Shown piece after piece: positions 1-6,133 of a stretch of DNA of 9,700 bases (position 1 is its first letter; every line of letters starts with the position of its first letter). This stretch comes from Armatimonadota bacterium (GTDB lineage Bacteria > Armatimonadota > UBA5829), in the NCBI GenBank assembly GCA_023398345.1, contig JAEWSK010000128.1, positions 1-9,700 on the forward strand, in the 5' to 3' direction. A model generated the notes under the pieces. It saw only the letters and a list, made by a program, of their open reading frames with translations. It searched no databases and was not told where the DNA came from. The position numbers were made by a program, and so were the translations under genes.

Positions 1-281
1 CGCGGCCTTATGGGGTAGATGAGGCTTACAGGCGCGCGCAAAGCCAGCTCGTGGAAGAAGCGATGACAAAGAAGGTTGTCGTCTTTTCCGAAGACTCGCT
101 TGTTGTTGATATCGCTCAGACAATGATAGAGCATGCGATCAACCGTGTGCCAATAGTCGATGGGCGCAAACTTATCGGTATCGTTAGTCGCCACGATGTA
201 ATAAGCGCTATGGCAAAAGCCATCCCGACGGATAATTACGACGTAAACAACTTGAGGTCGGGGAAAGTAATCGAGCTATAA
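1..281 (+). CDS. CBS-domain protein, 3' end only (partial)
   Basis: The reading frame is open from the window edge (first full codon at base 3) to TAA at 279-281, so the gene starts upstream and about 92 residues are visible. The visible part is a near-complete C-terminal CBS domain. It contains EEAMTKKVVVFSEDSLVVD, then an alternating helix/strand pattern, NRVPIVDG, and GIVSRHDVISAM, the usual 'GIVSRxDV' ending. CBS domains normally come in pairs that bind adenine nucleotides and regulate an attached enzyme, channel or transporter, or stand alone. The residues before it (AYRRAQSQLVEE) fit the linker from a first CBS domain outside the window. GTG at 51 or ATG at 63 would cut the domain or its linker, so I do not take either as the true start. 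The effector domain, if any, cannot be seen. Confidence 0.85.
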   Translation, partial: RPYGVDEAYRRAQSQLVEEAMTKKVVVFSEDSLVVDIAQTMIEHAINRVPIVDGRKLIGIVSRHDVISAMAKAIPTDNYDVNNLRSGKVIEL

Positions 282-290
282 TAAAACGCA

Positions 291-327
291 TGTCGGGCGG
301 AGCAATATTGCTCCGCCCGACATTTTT
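291..327. terminator. Bidirectional intrinsic terminator between convergent genes
   Basis: Bases 291-322 are a perfect inverted repeat with 16-nt arms (TGTCGGGCGGAGCAAT and its complement), followed by TTTTT at 323-327. Read on the minus strand, the hairpin is followed after a few bases by TTTTAT. It can therefore end both the CBS gene, which stops 9 nt before it, and the convergent receptor gene, which stops 28 nt after the T-run. Confidence 0.93.
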
Positions 328-354
328 CGTCTTCGTCTGTTCTGGTTCTCGTTT

Positions 355-2532
355 TTATAGCGTTTTATTGAAGCCCACGCTTAGACACCGCTCCCCAATA
401 ATCGAGTAGCTGGATCTAGGCCCAAACATATGCGTATACTGTGCCGCCTGGCGGTTGTTGAATATATTGAACAAGCTCAGTGTCAGGCTGTCGCAGATTT
501 TGCTTGATTCTGGCATTTCCACGGACATCGTATAGGTGAATATAGCGTATGGATTAGCATGGCGCGAGACGCCCGCCGGTGCCGAATCGTCTTGTCGACC
601 GCTGCCGAAGTCGCTGCGAAGTGTGTGGCCCCAAATGCCCTTTTTGTAATCGGTCACAATGGCCAAAGTATGTCGCTGATCCCATGCTGTGTAATACAGC
701 GGATCGTTTCCTTCGCCAGCCTTGATAGTCTGATAGGTGTATGACAGCCAACCCTGCCAGTTATCCGATACCTTCTTGCGCAGATAGAACTCGACTCCGC
801 TCGCCCTACCTTTTCCAATTGTCTTATAGCTGGCGACACCCATCGTGTCGGTAATATAGTCACCCAAGCGCTTATATTCCGCATAAAACGGTGTGATTCT
901 GAAAGATGCCGTATCGCTGACTTGTCGTTCAAACGAGATTTCACCGCTTGTGCACTCTTGAGGGCTGGTCTCGCCGCTTATGGCCGGTCCTGCTCCGAAG
1001 TATGACTCCTCGACGCTGCATGCGGGCACAAACTTGGAATATTTTCCCCAGTTGGCTTTCCATGCGGTGCGAGAGTCCGCCGCGTAGCTGATGCCGAAGC
1101 GCGGGGTTATTACAGACTCGGTTGCATCCGCGCAAGTTTTGCGATCATAGTTGATGGTTTCAAAGCGCAAGCCCCCGTTTAGTGTGACGCGGCTTGCAAC
1201 TTTTAACTGTTCGTCGAGGTAAAGTGCAGATTGGAACGTGTTTACATTAGTCTCACAGTAAGGCCCGCCGGCATCAGTGTAATTGTTGTTATCGCTGGAA
1301 ATCAACGATCCGCCGAATTTGACGAGCTGCTTGTCACTGACTTGGTTTGTATAACCAATCATAAGGCCTGTCTGATCCGACCACTGATCCATATACATGC
1401 CATAGTTGTTTGTCATAATCTGTGTTATCCGCGCGTGGATGTAGTAAGGCCGGACCGTCAAGAACGACTCGGGGCCATATGAATGGTTCCAGTCGACGCC
1501 TGTAATTGTATAGCGCTGTCGAACAAAGTCACCCGATGCCGGGTAGAAAGCGCCGCCTAAGTCGCCCTGAAGAGCGCCTTGAAGTCCAAGTATCGTCAGT
1601 GTGTCATTTTTCCATGGGAAGACAAGCTTTGCAGCATTGTCGGAGTAATCCTGCGCCATCAGCCACGGCGAGCCGGTGACGTCGTTTGACTGCAGTATGC
1701 CGCTTGCGTAAAAATTAAATCCGGGGGTGCTGCCGCCAATCTCGGTGCTTGCACTCTTGTAGGCCCCGTCGCCGCCAAAGCTTGAGATTTTTATGCCGGA
1801 GTTGGTGTCGCCGGTCTTTTTAACTTCGTTTAGCACACAGCCGAGTGCATTGCCGTATTCTGAACCGAACCCGCCGGTGTAAACTTGAAATTTGCCCACG
1901 CCGGTGGTAAATAAGTTGTCGCTAAAAGTGCCTAAATTGGGATCAGTAATTGGGATGCCTTCAATATAATAGCCGATCTGGTCGGATCGACATCCACGGA
2001 TATGAGGCAATCCGCTGCCGTTGGGTTCCACGTTGGTTCCCGGCAGAGTGCTAAGCACGCCCGGAACGGTGTTAATCTGTGTTGGATCGGTGCGCGTCAT
2101 TGTCTCTTGACCGGCCGATATCAAGGTTAGAGTGTTGACTTGGTCGGCAACGATCATCGGGCGCGGACGAGTGACTACCGCAGTTGTCTCTTGAATTGCT
2201 TCCTGCTTCATTTGAAAATCGACAACGGCGTTTGTGTCCATTGTCACCTGGATGTGGTCGGCACTTGCTTTTGCATATCCGACCATCTCCGCTGTGAGAT
2301 CGTAGTCGCCCGGTGCGATGTTAGTGACGACGAAGTAGCCATTTGTATCTGTGACTGTAGTGAACTTGGTTCCGTCGATGATGATATTTGCGCCGGAAAG
2401 CGGTTTTCCATCTTCGCTGGTAACCGTGCCCGATACAATCCCAGTCGTCCCTGCGCAAACCCATGTGGCTGCAAATAGCGCAAGCCCGACAGCTATTGCA
2501 AGTGCAAAGATCCTAATGCTTATGTACTTCAA
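355..2532 (-). CDS. TonB-dependent outer-membrane receptor with carboxypeptidase-regulatory-like domain
   Basis: This 725-aa protein has a signal peptide (about 1-27, hydrophobic core ending VCA/GTT). A carboxypeptidase-regulatory-like beta-sandwich follows (about 29-110: GTVTSEDGKPLSGANI, TDTNGYFVVTNIAPGDYDLT). Then come a TonB-box-like ETTAVV (115-120), a plug domain (HIRG at 177-180, EGIPITDP, GGFGSEYGNALG around 220-231) and a beta-barrel to the C-terminus. Receptors of this family import scarce ligands across the outer membrane using TonB-ExbBD energy. The ligand cannot be told here, and no TonB, ExbB or ABC genes are in view. The start is TTG (2532-2530), backed by a GGAGGT site 6 nt upstream; no ATG start fits. 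The plug carries Cys at 181 and 232, where Gly is common (IRGG, GGVIN). The last residue is Leu, not the frequent terminal Phe. It is transcribed divergently from the c-di-GMP operon. Confidence 0.92.
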   Translation of the reverse strand: MKYISIRIFALAIAVGLALFAATWVCAGTTGIVSGTVTSEDGKPLSGANIIIDGTKFTTVTDTNGYFVVTNIAPGDYDLTAEMVGYAKASADHIQVTMDTNAVVDFQMKQEAIQETTAVVTRPRPMIVADQVNTLTLISAGQETMTRTDPTQINTVPGVLSTLPGTNVEPNGSGLPHIRGCRSDQIGYYIEGIPITDPNLGTFSDNLFTTGVGKFQVYTGGFGSEYGNALGCVLNEVKKTGDTNSGIKISSFGGDGAYKSASTEIGGSTPGFNFYASGILQSNDVTGSPWLMAQDYSDNAAKLVFPWKNDTLTILGLQGALQGDLGGAFYPASGDFVRQRYTITGVDWNHSYGPESFLTVRPYYIHARITQIMTNNYGMYMDQWSDQTGLMIGYTNQVSDKQLVKFGGSLISSDNNNYTDAGGPYCETNVNTFQSALYLDEQLKVASRVTLNGGLRFETINYDRKTCADATESVITPRFGISYAADSRTAWKANWGKYSKFVPACSVEESYFGAGPAISGETSPQECTSGEISFERQVSDTASFRITPFYAEYKRLGDYITDTMGVASYKTIGKGRASGVEFYLRKKVSDNWQGWLSYTYQTIKAGEGNDPLYYTAWDQRHTLAIVTDYKKGIWGHTLRSDFGSGRQDDSAPAGVSRHANPYAIFTYTMSVEMPESSKICDSLTLSLFNIFNNRQAAQYTHMFGPRSSYSIIGERCLSVGFNKTL

Positions 2533-2537
2533 TTTTG

Positions 2538-2543
2538 ACCTCC
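2538..2543 (-). promoter_or_regulatory. Ribosome binding site for the receptor, fixing a TTG start
   Basis: On the minus strand the bases read GGAGGT, followed by 5-6 nt and then TTG at 2532. This near-perfect Shine-Dalgarno supports initiation at TTG, just before a textbook signal peptide. Confidence 0.85.
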
Positions 2544-2664
2544 GGCCCGCCCCAATCGCTCAGGACAGCTATATCAGGATTATTGGAATAACTGGTAATA
2601 TCTTCAGGTCTGCATGGCATGATATGGTGGCATAAATTGATTGAGACGATCAAATGCGCTGAAA

Positions 2665-2757
2665 AAAAACGATAAAGGCAAACCTCGGGAAACCGGGGGA
2701 CGCAAAGCCTTGGGACTACATCCCGAACACTGGGACAAGTTTGCCAGGCTGCCGAAG
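2665..2757 (+). ncRNA. c-di-GMP-I (GEMM) riboswitch aptamer
   Basis: The stretch matches the conserved core of GEMM-I in order. AACGATAAAGGCAAACC occupies 2668-2684. A six-pair hairpin follows (2683-2688 with 2693-2698, one G-U) capped by a GAAA tetraloop (2689-2692). Then comes GGGACGCAAAGCC (2697-2709). AAGGC (2675-2679) pairs with GCCTT (2707-2711). The second arm has a tetraloop-receptor-like CTACA, an apical TCCC/GGGA stem (2721-2724 with 2732-2735) and the 3' signature TTGCCAGGCTGCC (2741-2753). The class binds cyclic di-GMP. It lies on the + strand 360 nt upstream of a gene encoding a GGDEF protein, so the ligand matches the regulated genes. The exact 5' limit (P1) is approximate. Confidence 0.93.
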
Positions 2758-2849
2758 TAAACACGCTGTCTCCGGCTGTTAGTCGGATTTACGCGCTGAA
2801 TGAAAGCGGGCAGATGAGCGTGGTTCATTACGGTAGCCTGGCATTTTTC
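2742..2849 (+). terminator. Riboswitch expression platform: intrinsic terminator overlapping the aptamer
   Basis: GCCAGGCTGCCG (2743-2754), the 3' end of the aptamer, can pair along all 12 bases with CGGTAGCCTGGC (2831-2842), including one G-U, plus T2742-A2843. TTTTT follows at 2844-2848. The long loop is itself folded: GTAAA/TTTAC (2757-2761 with 2788-2792), TCCG/CGGA inside that, and AATGAA/TTCATT (2799-2804 with 2824-2829). The 5' arm is needed both for the aptamer and for the terminator, so the two folds exclude each other. Ligand binding should disrupt the terminator, predicting that c-di-GMP switches expression on. The pairing is seen; the direction of control is inferred. Confidence 0.8.
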
Positions 2850-3105
2850 TACAGGGGGTTCGGTATGTTTTTGACGTTTTACGGCGCTCGCGAAGATCAA
2901 CTTGTCGATCGGTCATGCAGGAAAAAATCGGGTTGCGGCCAGTCACATGTCGGCTCACGCTCGGTCAGCAAGACCGCCAAGCAGCTGTTTTTTATTATCG
3001 AAGATCCGGCTGAGATTGGCGACGATGGGTCGATGCCGATCATACACTAAGCATTATGCGCAAAATAGTAGTGGCGGCCCTTGCCGGCTGTCTCCGCGCA
3101 ACATC
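2850..3105 (+). other. Long untranslated leader between riboswitch terminator and first start codon; no gene recognised
   Basis: About 255 nt separate the terminator T-run from the ribosome site of the GGDEF gene. The open frames here (for example ATG at 2814 and TTG at 2902) have no good ribosome site, no recognisable domain and compositions like random reading frames. A small hairpin CGGTC/GACCG (2962-2966 with 2972-2976) lies 11 nt before a T6 run at 2988-2993, too far for a standard terminator. I see no second aptamer, tRNA or repeat. It may be plain leader, an internal promoter region or an unrecognised regulatory RNA. Confidence 0.5.
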
Positions 3106-3112
3106 AGGAGGA
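3106..3112 (+). promoter_or_regulatory. Ribosome binding site AGGAGGA, fixing the start at 3116
   Basis: AGGAGGA ends 3 nt before ATG at 3116. The in-frame ATG at 3056 has no purine-rich site upstream and would only add 20 residues, partly encoded by this ribosome site. The start at 3116 is preferred. Confidence 0.85.
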
Positions 3113-3115
3113 CCT

Positions 3116-4813
3116 ATGGGAATCGGTCGCACTATATTGAGCTTTTTTGCACGTGACTGCGATAACCTTGCAGGCGCATATCGCGCCGCAGCCGAAGCGC
3201 TCGCTTCTGCTGTCGGAGCAAAAGACTCTTATATACACCCTCAATCCGGCCGCGTGCCCAAAATTTGTGAACTCGTTGCGCATAAGCTCGGCATATGTGA
3301 AGCCGAAATACAGCGAATCAGACTGGCAGCCTTAGTGCGAGATGTTGGCAACCTTGGTGTGCCCGACTATATTTTACTCAAACCGGGTCCGCTCGACGCG
3401 GAAGAGTTCGTTAAGATGCGCAACCATGCAGCCATCGGCGCAAAATTGCTGCGTGAGTTCGGTTTGCCTGCAGACATAGTCGAAATGGTCTTGCATCATC
3501 ATGAAAAGTACGACGGAACTGGTTATCCGGATCATCTCGACGCCGAACATATCCCGCTTGGCTCGCGCATAATATCAGTTGCCGTTGTTTACGACGCGCT
3601 CGTATCCGACCGCTGCTATAGATTGGGCTGGTCGCACTCTCAGGCAATAGAGCATATTCATGACCTGTCCAGTTCTTCGTTTGACCCAATGGTCGTAGAT
3701 GCGTTTATTGAAGTCGAACCGGCTATACATGCTATCGACGCCCATACAAGCAGCACAAATTGCTGCAATACAGCGATTAAAGAGTCGAGCTGTGCCGCCA
3801 TCGACAGTATCGCACAGGCGAACAGAGAACTCATTTCATTGTTCGATATGGCGCAGACTTTGTCTAGCACTCTTGAGATGGATGAGGTGCTGGCGTTGTT
3901 GGCGCATCGCACGCGCAGGTTGTTGCAGGCATCGACATGCGTGGTTTTTGTATCAGACCCCGATCATCCAAAAAGCTTGATCGCAAAGGCTGCTGCTGGC
4001 AGGTGCGAAGATGTGCTTATGGGGTCGCATGTGAGATACGGAAAGGGAATGACCGGCAAGTCCGCCGCGCATTTGGAGCCTCGCCTCGGCAACTTCGATC
4101 CTAACGATATAGTGCTTGCCAGTGGGTCGACTTGTAATTTGGACTTCAAGTCAGGCGCGGTCGCGCCCATAGTAAGTTTTGGAGAATTGCTCGGGACAAT
4201 AAATGTCTATGACGTTTGCTCAGGCGCGTTTTCTAATGATGGCGCAAGAATACTTTCTTTTGTGTCGCACCAGTCTGGTCTTGCGCTGCAGAACGCAAAA
4301 GCATTTGAGGATGTGCGCGACTCCGCGCTGCGTGATCCTCTTACAAATCTTCGCAACGGTCGGTTTTTGCGACACTATTTGGACAGAGAGTTGAGCCGGT
4401 GCGGTCGACTCGGTGAGCCGCTATCGGTGCTTGGCATCGATCTCGACAGCTTCAAAGCCGTTAACGACCAACTTGGCCATGAAGCTGGTGACAAAGTGCT
4501 TCGCGATGTTGCCGACGTGTTTCGCCATGAACTGCGGGACTACGACGTGATTGTGCGCAACGGTGGCGATGAGTTTGTAATGGTACTGCCGGGAACGTCT
4601 GCAAATGAGGCGGTACAGACGGCAAAACGTATTCAGGCAGCAGTTGAAGAATATGCCGTACAGAATGTAAGTGAAGTGTCGGGTTTTGGGGCAAGCGTGG
4701 GAGTGGCGTCATATCCGGCCGATGCCGTCGATGCGACAACAATGCTTGCCCGTGCCGACGCAGCAATGTATAAAGACAAGCGGTTGCGCAAACAGCACCG
4801 CCTGGCAGCATAG
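3116..4813 (+). CDS. Degenerate HD-GYP / GAF / GGDEF protein: probable diguanylate cyclase
   Basis: This is a 565-aa soluble protein. Residues about 30-205 are an HD-GYP domain: AALVRDVGNLGVPD (71-84), H104, HHE (128-130) and DGTGYP (133-138) are clear. However, the first metal His of HSxRV is Gln43, the HD pair is R75-D76 with the following Lys replaced by N79, and the Asp of VADxxDAL is V157. Phosphodiesterase activity is therefore doubtful. A GAF domain follows (about 240-395), then GGDEF (about 400-558) with IDLDSFKAVND (441-451), GHEAGD and RNGGDEF (481-487), all intact for making c-di-GMP from two GTP. The inhibitory I-site R474-x-x-D477 sits exactly five residues before GGDEF, so product inhibition is expected. 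It is the first gene of a three-gene operon behind a c-di-GMP riboswitch. The net cyclase role is inferred from motifs; the HD-GYP half may be a sensor. Confidence 0.92.
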   Translation: MGIGRTILSFFARDCDNLAGAYRAAAEALASAVGAKDSYIHPQSGRVPKICELVAHKLGICEAEIQRIRLAALVRDVGNLGVPDYILLKPGPLDAEEFVKMRNHAAIGAKLLREFGLPADIVEMVLHHHEKYDGTGYPDHLDAEHIPLGSRIISVAVVYDALVSDRCYRLGWSHSQAIEHIHDLSSSSFDPMVVDAFIEVEPAIHAIDAHTSSTNCCNTAIKESSCAAIDSIAQANRELISLFDMAQTLSSTLEMDEVLALLAHRTRRLLQASTCVVFVSDPDHPKSLIAKAAAGRCEDVLMGSHVRYGKGMTGKSAAHLEPRLGNFDPNDIVLASGSTCNLDFKSGAVAPIVSFGELLGTINVYDVCSGAFSNDGARILSFVSHQSGLALQNAKAFEDVRDSALRDPLTNLRNGRFLRHYLDRELSRCGRLGEPLSVLGIDLDSFKAVNDQLGHEAGDKVLRDVADVFRHELRDYDVIVRNGGDEFVMVLPGTSANEAVQTAKRIQAAVEEYAVQNVSEVSGFGASVGVASYPADAVDATTMLARADAAMYKDKRLRKQHRLAA

Positions 4814-4872
4814 CTTTTGGTATTACTGTAGTGTTTTTAAAAGGCATTATCAGAAAACCGATTGGTGGTGCG

Positions 4873-4878
4873 AGGAGG
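4873..4878 (+). promoter_or_regulatory. Ribosome binding site AGGAGG of the Cys-rich small gene
   Basis: AGGAGG lies 8 nt before ATG at 4887. A nearer ATG at 4880, only 1 nt after the site, is out of this frame and badly spaced. The site shows the small frame is really translated and that frames starting far upstream inside the GGDEF gene are not its start. Confidence 0.85.
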
Positions 4879-4886
4879 TATGCAAA

Positions 4887-5072
4887 ATGGCAAACCAGTG
4901 CTTTATCAGTCACGGTTGTCCGGCAAGCTTGTATATGGTCTGCAAGGGGTTCAAAGATGGCCTGAATTGCTGGGAGATAGATTGTAAACCATGTTGTTGC
5001 AATAATGATCTATCAAAATGTCTTGCCTGTGCGGTATATACAAAGTGTATGGCCGGCGGTAAACCCCGCTGA
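4887..5072 (+). CDS. Cysteine-rich 61-residue protein, unknown function
   Basis: The protein has 61 residues with 11 cysteines (5, 11, 19, 28, 33, 36, 37, 38, 45, 48, 54), including NCWE (27-30), CKPCCC (33-38) and KCLAC (44-48). There is no signal peptide or membrane segment, so it is probably cytoplasmic. The NCWE...C...CxxC...C layout resembles the small Cys/Trp modules often fused to bacterial signalling proteins such as cyclases and chemoreceptors, which are thought to bind metal or sense redox state. That likeness is from memory and not a family assignment. It has its own strong ribosome site, starts 73 nt after the cyclase gene and ends 21 nt before the next gene, so it belongs to the operon. 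A role as a metal- or redox-responsive partner of one of the two GGDEF proteins is a guess. It could also bind an Fe-S cluster or zinc. Confidence 0.85.
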   Translation: MANQCFISHGCPASLYMVCKGFKDGLNCWEIDCKPCCCNNDLSKCLACAVYTKCMAGGKPR

Positions 5073-5083
5073 GTTTTGTATAT

Positions 5084-5091
5084 GGAGCAGG
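5084..5091 (+). promoter_or_regulatory. Ribosome binding site deciding the start at 5094
   Basis: GGAGCAGG precedes ATG at 5094, with GGAG 6 nt away. The alternative in-frame starts TTG 5076 and ATG 5082 lack a suitable site; ATG 5082 overlaps this one. Confidence 0.6.
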
Positions 5092-5093
5092 CA

Positions 5094-5903
5094 ATGGACA
5101 GCAGTGCTGATAGCAATACAAGCGGAAAGCCTAGACGCCAAATATCATGTATATTTGCGCGCTTGGTGATGATTGTCTCATGGGCATCGACGCTCGTGCT
5201 TGCTTATATTACTGTAGTGTGCCCGGATATTAGATGGCGACTGCTGGGAATGCTGCTGTCTGTGCTTGTAATTATGCCCAGCCTCGTGTTGGGATTTATG
5301 CACGTCGCAAAAGTGACGTCTGCTCGCGAGCCTCGCGAAAAGCCGCTGCCGGAAGTTTGTGATATCGTGCAGATTCAACTCAATTGCGATGATTCGCAAA
5401 CTGGAATATACGTCGATCAGTCCACCGGACTTGCAAGCAAACGCTATCTTATGATGTTTCTTCGTCGCGAGATCAGCCGATCGCAGCGCGCAAATGCCGC
5501 AATTTCAGTAGCTGTCTTCGATATTGGCGATTACTGCAAAATTGAGCAGCGTGTCGGTGTAAATGCCGCCACTACCGCGCTTGCCGATATTGGCGCGAGG
5601 CTAAAGTCCGTGTTGCGAGAGTACGATCTGGTCGCCCGCTACGCACCTGGCCGACTTGTGGTAATAATGTCCGATACCGATGCACAAGGAGCGCTGCAAG
5701 TCGTCAAAAGACTGCAGTTACTTGCCGCATCAGTTAGCCTAGGCAGCGCGCCGCTGTCTGTGACGGTGGGCATGTCGAATTTTCCTGAACATGGCCGCAC
5801 ACCGGAGGAACTTATCAACTCTGCTCACCATGCACTCAATCAGTGTAAATCCTCCGCCACAGACAGCATACACATCCTTGGCTCGCTAAGAAAGGCAAGT
5901 TGA
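5094..5903 (+). CDS. Two-TM protein with degenerate GGDEF domain and intact I-site: probable c-di-GMP receptor
   Basis: The protein has 269 residues. Two hydrophobic helices (about 20-43 and 49-72) form a membrane hairpin, followed by a cytoplasmic GGDEF-fold domain (about 105-262) that opens with the family-typical DQSTGLASKRYL (108-119). The catalytic residues are gone: GGDEF is APGRL (184-188), the DxDxFKxxND segment is DIGDYCKIEQ (143-152), and the GHxxGD positions are changed (155-160). It should not make c-di-GMP. The inhibitory-site motif is nevertheless kept as R175-E-Y-D178 with the correct five-residue gap. Proteins of this kind, PelD being the known example, use the I-site to sense c-di-GMP and control a membrane partner. 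No obvious partner complex is encoded in view, so the output is unknown. It is the third gene of the riboswitch-led operon, 21 nt after the Cys-rich gene. Confidence 0.87.
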   Translation: MDSSADSNTSGKPRRQISCIFARLVMIVSWASTLVLAYITVVCPDIRWRLLGMLLSVLVIMPSLVLGFMHVAKVTSAREPREKPLPEVCDIVQIQLNCDDSQTGIYVDQSTGLASKRYLMMFLRREISRSQRANAAISVAVFDIGDYCKIEQRVGVNAATTALADIGARLKSVLREYDLVARYAPGRLVVIMSDTDAQGALQVVKRLQLLAASVSLGSAPLSVTVGMSNFPEHGRTPEELINSAHHALNQCKSSATDSIHILGSLRKAS

Positions 5904-5962
5904 CCGGCAAAGCAAAATCACAAAAAAGAGTGCATAACTGGTTTAGCTCTTAATATTTTAAG

Positions 5963-5985
5963 AACAGCTATATAGCTGTTTTTGC
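5963..5985 (+). terminator. Intrinsic terminator of the c-di-GMP operon
   Basis: AACAGCTATATAGCTGTT (5963-5980) is a perfect palindrome followed by more T bases (5979-5983 read TTTTT). The stem is short and only moderately GC-rich, so termination may be partial. It lies 60 nt after the last gene of the operon and before a new promoter. Confidence 0.7.
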
Positions 5986-6006
5986 GGTTTTGTTAAAAAA
6001 CAGGCG

Positions 6007-6035
6007 TTGACTTTTTGCTCATTCGAGGGTAAATT
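6007..6035 (+). promoter_or_regulatory. Sigma70-like promoter for the wall amidase gene
   Basis: TTGACT (6007-6012) and TAAATT (6030-6035) are separated by exactly 17 nt, a good match to the TTGACA/TATAAT consensus. The promoter sits just after the operon terminator and about 100 nt before the next start codon. This suggests the amidase gene is its own transcription unit, outside direct riboswitch control. Confidence 0.6.
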
Positions 6036-6120
6036 TCGATTGCATGAGTGATTGCTTTGGTGTGATAACTTAGTGTGAATAATGAGTGTACAAAATCTGG
6101 TCTTTCTCGTATTGCGCAAT

Positions 6121-6125
6121 AGGAG
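6121..6125 (+). promoter_or_regulatory. Ribosome binding site for the amidase gene
   Basis: AGGAG is 8 nt upstream of ATG 6134. It supports that start over the in-frame GTG at 6086, which has no clear site and would place 16 extra residues before the signal peptide. Confidence 0.7.
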
Positions 6126-6133
6126 TAAGTTTT

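Noticed and set aside
2962..2993. Hairpin CGGTC/GACCG followed by T6 as a second terminator
   Set aside because: The five-pair stem is 11 nt away from the T-run and no longer stem joins them.
2814..3050. 78-codon frame on the + strand after the riboswitch
   Set aside because: Its start lies inside the terminator hairpin, it has no proper ribosome site, and the product shows no recognisable domain or coding-like pattern.
3056..3115. Upstream ATG giving a signal-peptide-like start (MRKIVVAALAG) to the GGDEF protein
   Set aside because: There is no ribosome site before it, whereas AGGAGGA sits just before ATG 3116. The extra segment is encoded over that ribosome site, and a secreted GGDEF enzyme would make no sense.
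4461..4913. 150-codon minus-strand frame opposite the GGDEF domain
   Set aside because: It is antisense to a clear GGDEF coding region and has a His/Pro/Leu/Arg-rich composition typical of a shadow frame.
4821..5220. Exact 14-nt repeat TATTACTGTAGTGT at 4821-4834 and 5207-5220
   Set aside because: One copy is in a spacer and the other encodes a membrane helix; there is no symmetry, further copy or flanking similarity, so chance is the best explanation.
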